64,000 nt of DNA, from the NCBI RefSeq assembly GCF_040645615.1, contig NZ_JBEYYO010000006.1, forward strand, positions 124,001 to 188,000, given 5' to 3'. This document shows, one piece after another, positions 63,272 through 64,000 of this stretch. Positions within the stretch are counted from its first letter, which is position 1, and the number at the start of each line of letters is the position of its first letter. The position numbers and the translations under genes were made by a program. The notes below the pieces were generated by a model. It was given only the letters and a program-made list of their open reading frames with translations. It was not told the origin of the DNA and searched no databases. Origin of the DNA: Glycomyces sp040645615. GTDB taxonomy: Bacteria > Actinomycetota > Actinomycetes > Mycobacteriales > Micromonosporaceae.

Positions 63272-64000
63272 ATGTCACGTACACCACAAGAAACCGAGGG
63301 GACGCGGCCGCGCACCCTCGCCGAGAAGGTCTGGGACGCCCACGTGGTCCGCACCGGCGGGAACCAGCCGGACCTGCTCTACATCGACCTGCACCTCCTC
63401 CATGAGGTGACCAGCCCGCAGGCCTTCGACGGGCTGCGGCAGGCCGGGCGCAAGGTCCGCCGGACCGATCTGACGATCGCGACCGAGGACCACAACACGC
63501 CCACTGACAACCTCTTCACCATCGCCGACCCGACCAGCCGCAAGCAGATCGAGACGCTCCGCGCCAACTGCGAGGAGTTCGGGGTCCGCATCCACTCGCT
63601 CGGCGACGCCGAGCAGGGCGTGGTCCACGTCGTGGGACCGCAGCTGGGACTCACCCAGCCGGGCATGACGGTCGTCTGCGGCGACTCGCACACCTCCACC
63701 CACGGCGCGTTCGGGTCCATCGCGTTCGGCATCGGCACCAGCGAGGTCGAGCACGTGCTCGCCACCCAGACCCTGCCGCAGGCCAAGCCGAAGTACATGG
63801 CCGTCACCGTCAACGGCTCGCTGCCCGAAGGCGTCTCGGCCAAGGACCTGATCCTCAAGATCATCTCCATCACCGGCACCGGCGGCGGCAAGGGCCACAT
63901 CGTCGAGTACCGCGGCCAGGCCATCGAGGAGCTCTCGATGGAGGGCCGGATGACGGTCTGCAACATGTCGATCGAGTGGGGCGCCAAGGCCGGCCTCATC
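63272..64000 (+). CDS. leuC: 3-Isopropylmalate dehydratase large subunit (partial)
   Basis: The first 243 codons of LeuC, running off the window. The aconitase-fold N-terminus shows TLAEKVWDAHVV, LLYIDLHLLHEVTSPQAFDGLR, ATEDHNTPT, CGDSHTSTHGAFGSIAFGIGTSEVEHVLATQTL with the first cluster Cys region, and KPKYMAVTVNG. With LeuD it isomerises 2- to 3-isopropylmalate in leucine synthesis using a 4Fe-4S cluster. Only a poor ribosome site (GAACAGAG) precedes the ATG. Divergent from ndgR. Confidence 0.96.
   Translation, partial: MSRTPQETEGTRPRTLAEKVWDAHVVRTGGNQPDLLYIDLHLLHEVTSPQAFDGLRQAGRKVRRTDLTIATEDHNTPTDNLFTIADPTSRKQIETLRANCEEFGVRIHSLGDAEQGVVHVVGPQLGLTQPGMTVVCGDSHTSTHGAFGSIAFGIGTSEVEHVLATQTLPQAKPKYMAVTVNGSLPEGVSAKDLILKIISITGTGGGKGHIVEYRGQAIEELSMEGRMTVCNMSIEWGAKAGLI

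Overview
The window comes from a high-GC actinomycete, roughly 70% GC by eye with strong G/C third-position bias. Several neighbourhoods are typical of filamentous Actinobacteria: mfd with a SurA-type lipoprotein and mazG, ndgR divergent from leuC, a hutU/amidase/hutF/hutI/hutH run, ectABCD, and an hppD/hmgA/fahA tyrosine branch. A Glycomyces or Stackebrandtia-like host would fit, but the sequence alone does not fix the genus. Many genes lack a Shine-Dalgarno site and have a TANNNT box 6-7 nt before the start codon, so leaderless transcription appears common.

Layout. 0-9.1 kb: house-keeping and conserved genes (Mrp-type Fe-S carrier, phzF, AMMECR1, SDR, VKOR, APS kinase with a degenerate sulfurylase domain, ppc, a SpoU methylase). 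9.2-13.1 kb: a small secreted protein, an NB-ARC/TPR regulator and an arylamine N-acetyltransferase. 13.3-22.6 kb: YdjM-like membrane protein, mfd, secreted and membrane proteins, a YeiH-type exporter with a tiny coupled membrane ORF, lipoprotein and mazG. 22.7-26.1 kb: ectoine and hydroxyectoine operon ectABCD, ended by a 165-bp palindromic element. 26.3-31.6 kb: ECF sigma factor with a membrane partner, PadR module, tRNA-Gln, zinc-ribbon protein. 31.6-32.1 kb: two gene remnants. 32.1-38.5 kb: polyol uptake and oxidation locus (fructokinase, LacI, ABC binding protein and two permeases, zinc dehydrogenase). 38.5-44.8 kb: secreted carbohydrate-active proteins under a second LacI regulator with a perfect 24-bp operator. 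44.8-48.8 kb: membrane protein, Nudix hydrolase and a two-gene ARPP-2-like plus Ro60-like vWA operon. 48.9-55.3 kb: tyrosine and homogentisate catabolism. 55.3-62.2 kb: histidine utilisation. 62.3-64 kb: a second copy of the palindromic element, ndgR, and the 5' part of leuC.

How the genes work together. The tyrosine branch (hppD, hmgA, fahA) and the histidine branch (hutH, hutU, hutI, hutF, then an M20 amidase) both feed central carbon and glutamate pools. Ppc supplies oxaloacetate and ectABCD draws on aspartate-semialdehyde. The polyol locus imports a sugar alcohol, oxidises it and probably phosphorylates the resulting fructose. It has no ABC ATPase of its own.

The least explained items are: the paired palindromic elements at 26.1 and 62.4 kb, whose arms differ in sequence but keep pairing; the vWA/ARPP-2 operon; the 45-codon ORF coupled to the YeiH exporter; the long antisense tail of the AMMECR1 gene; a loop-free 40-bp palindrome after ppc; and convergent gene pairs that share a CTAG stop.
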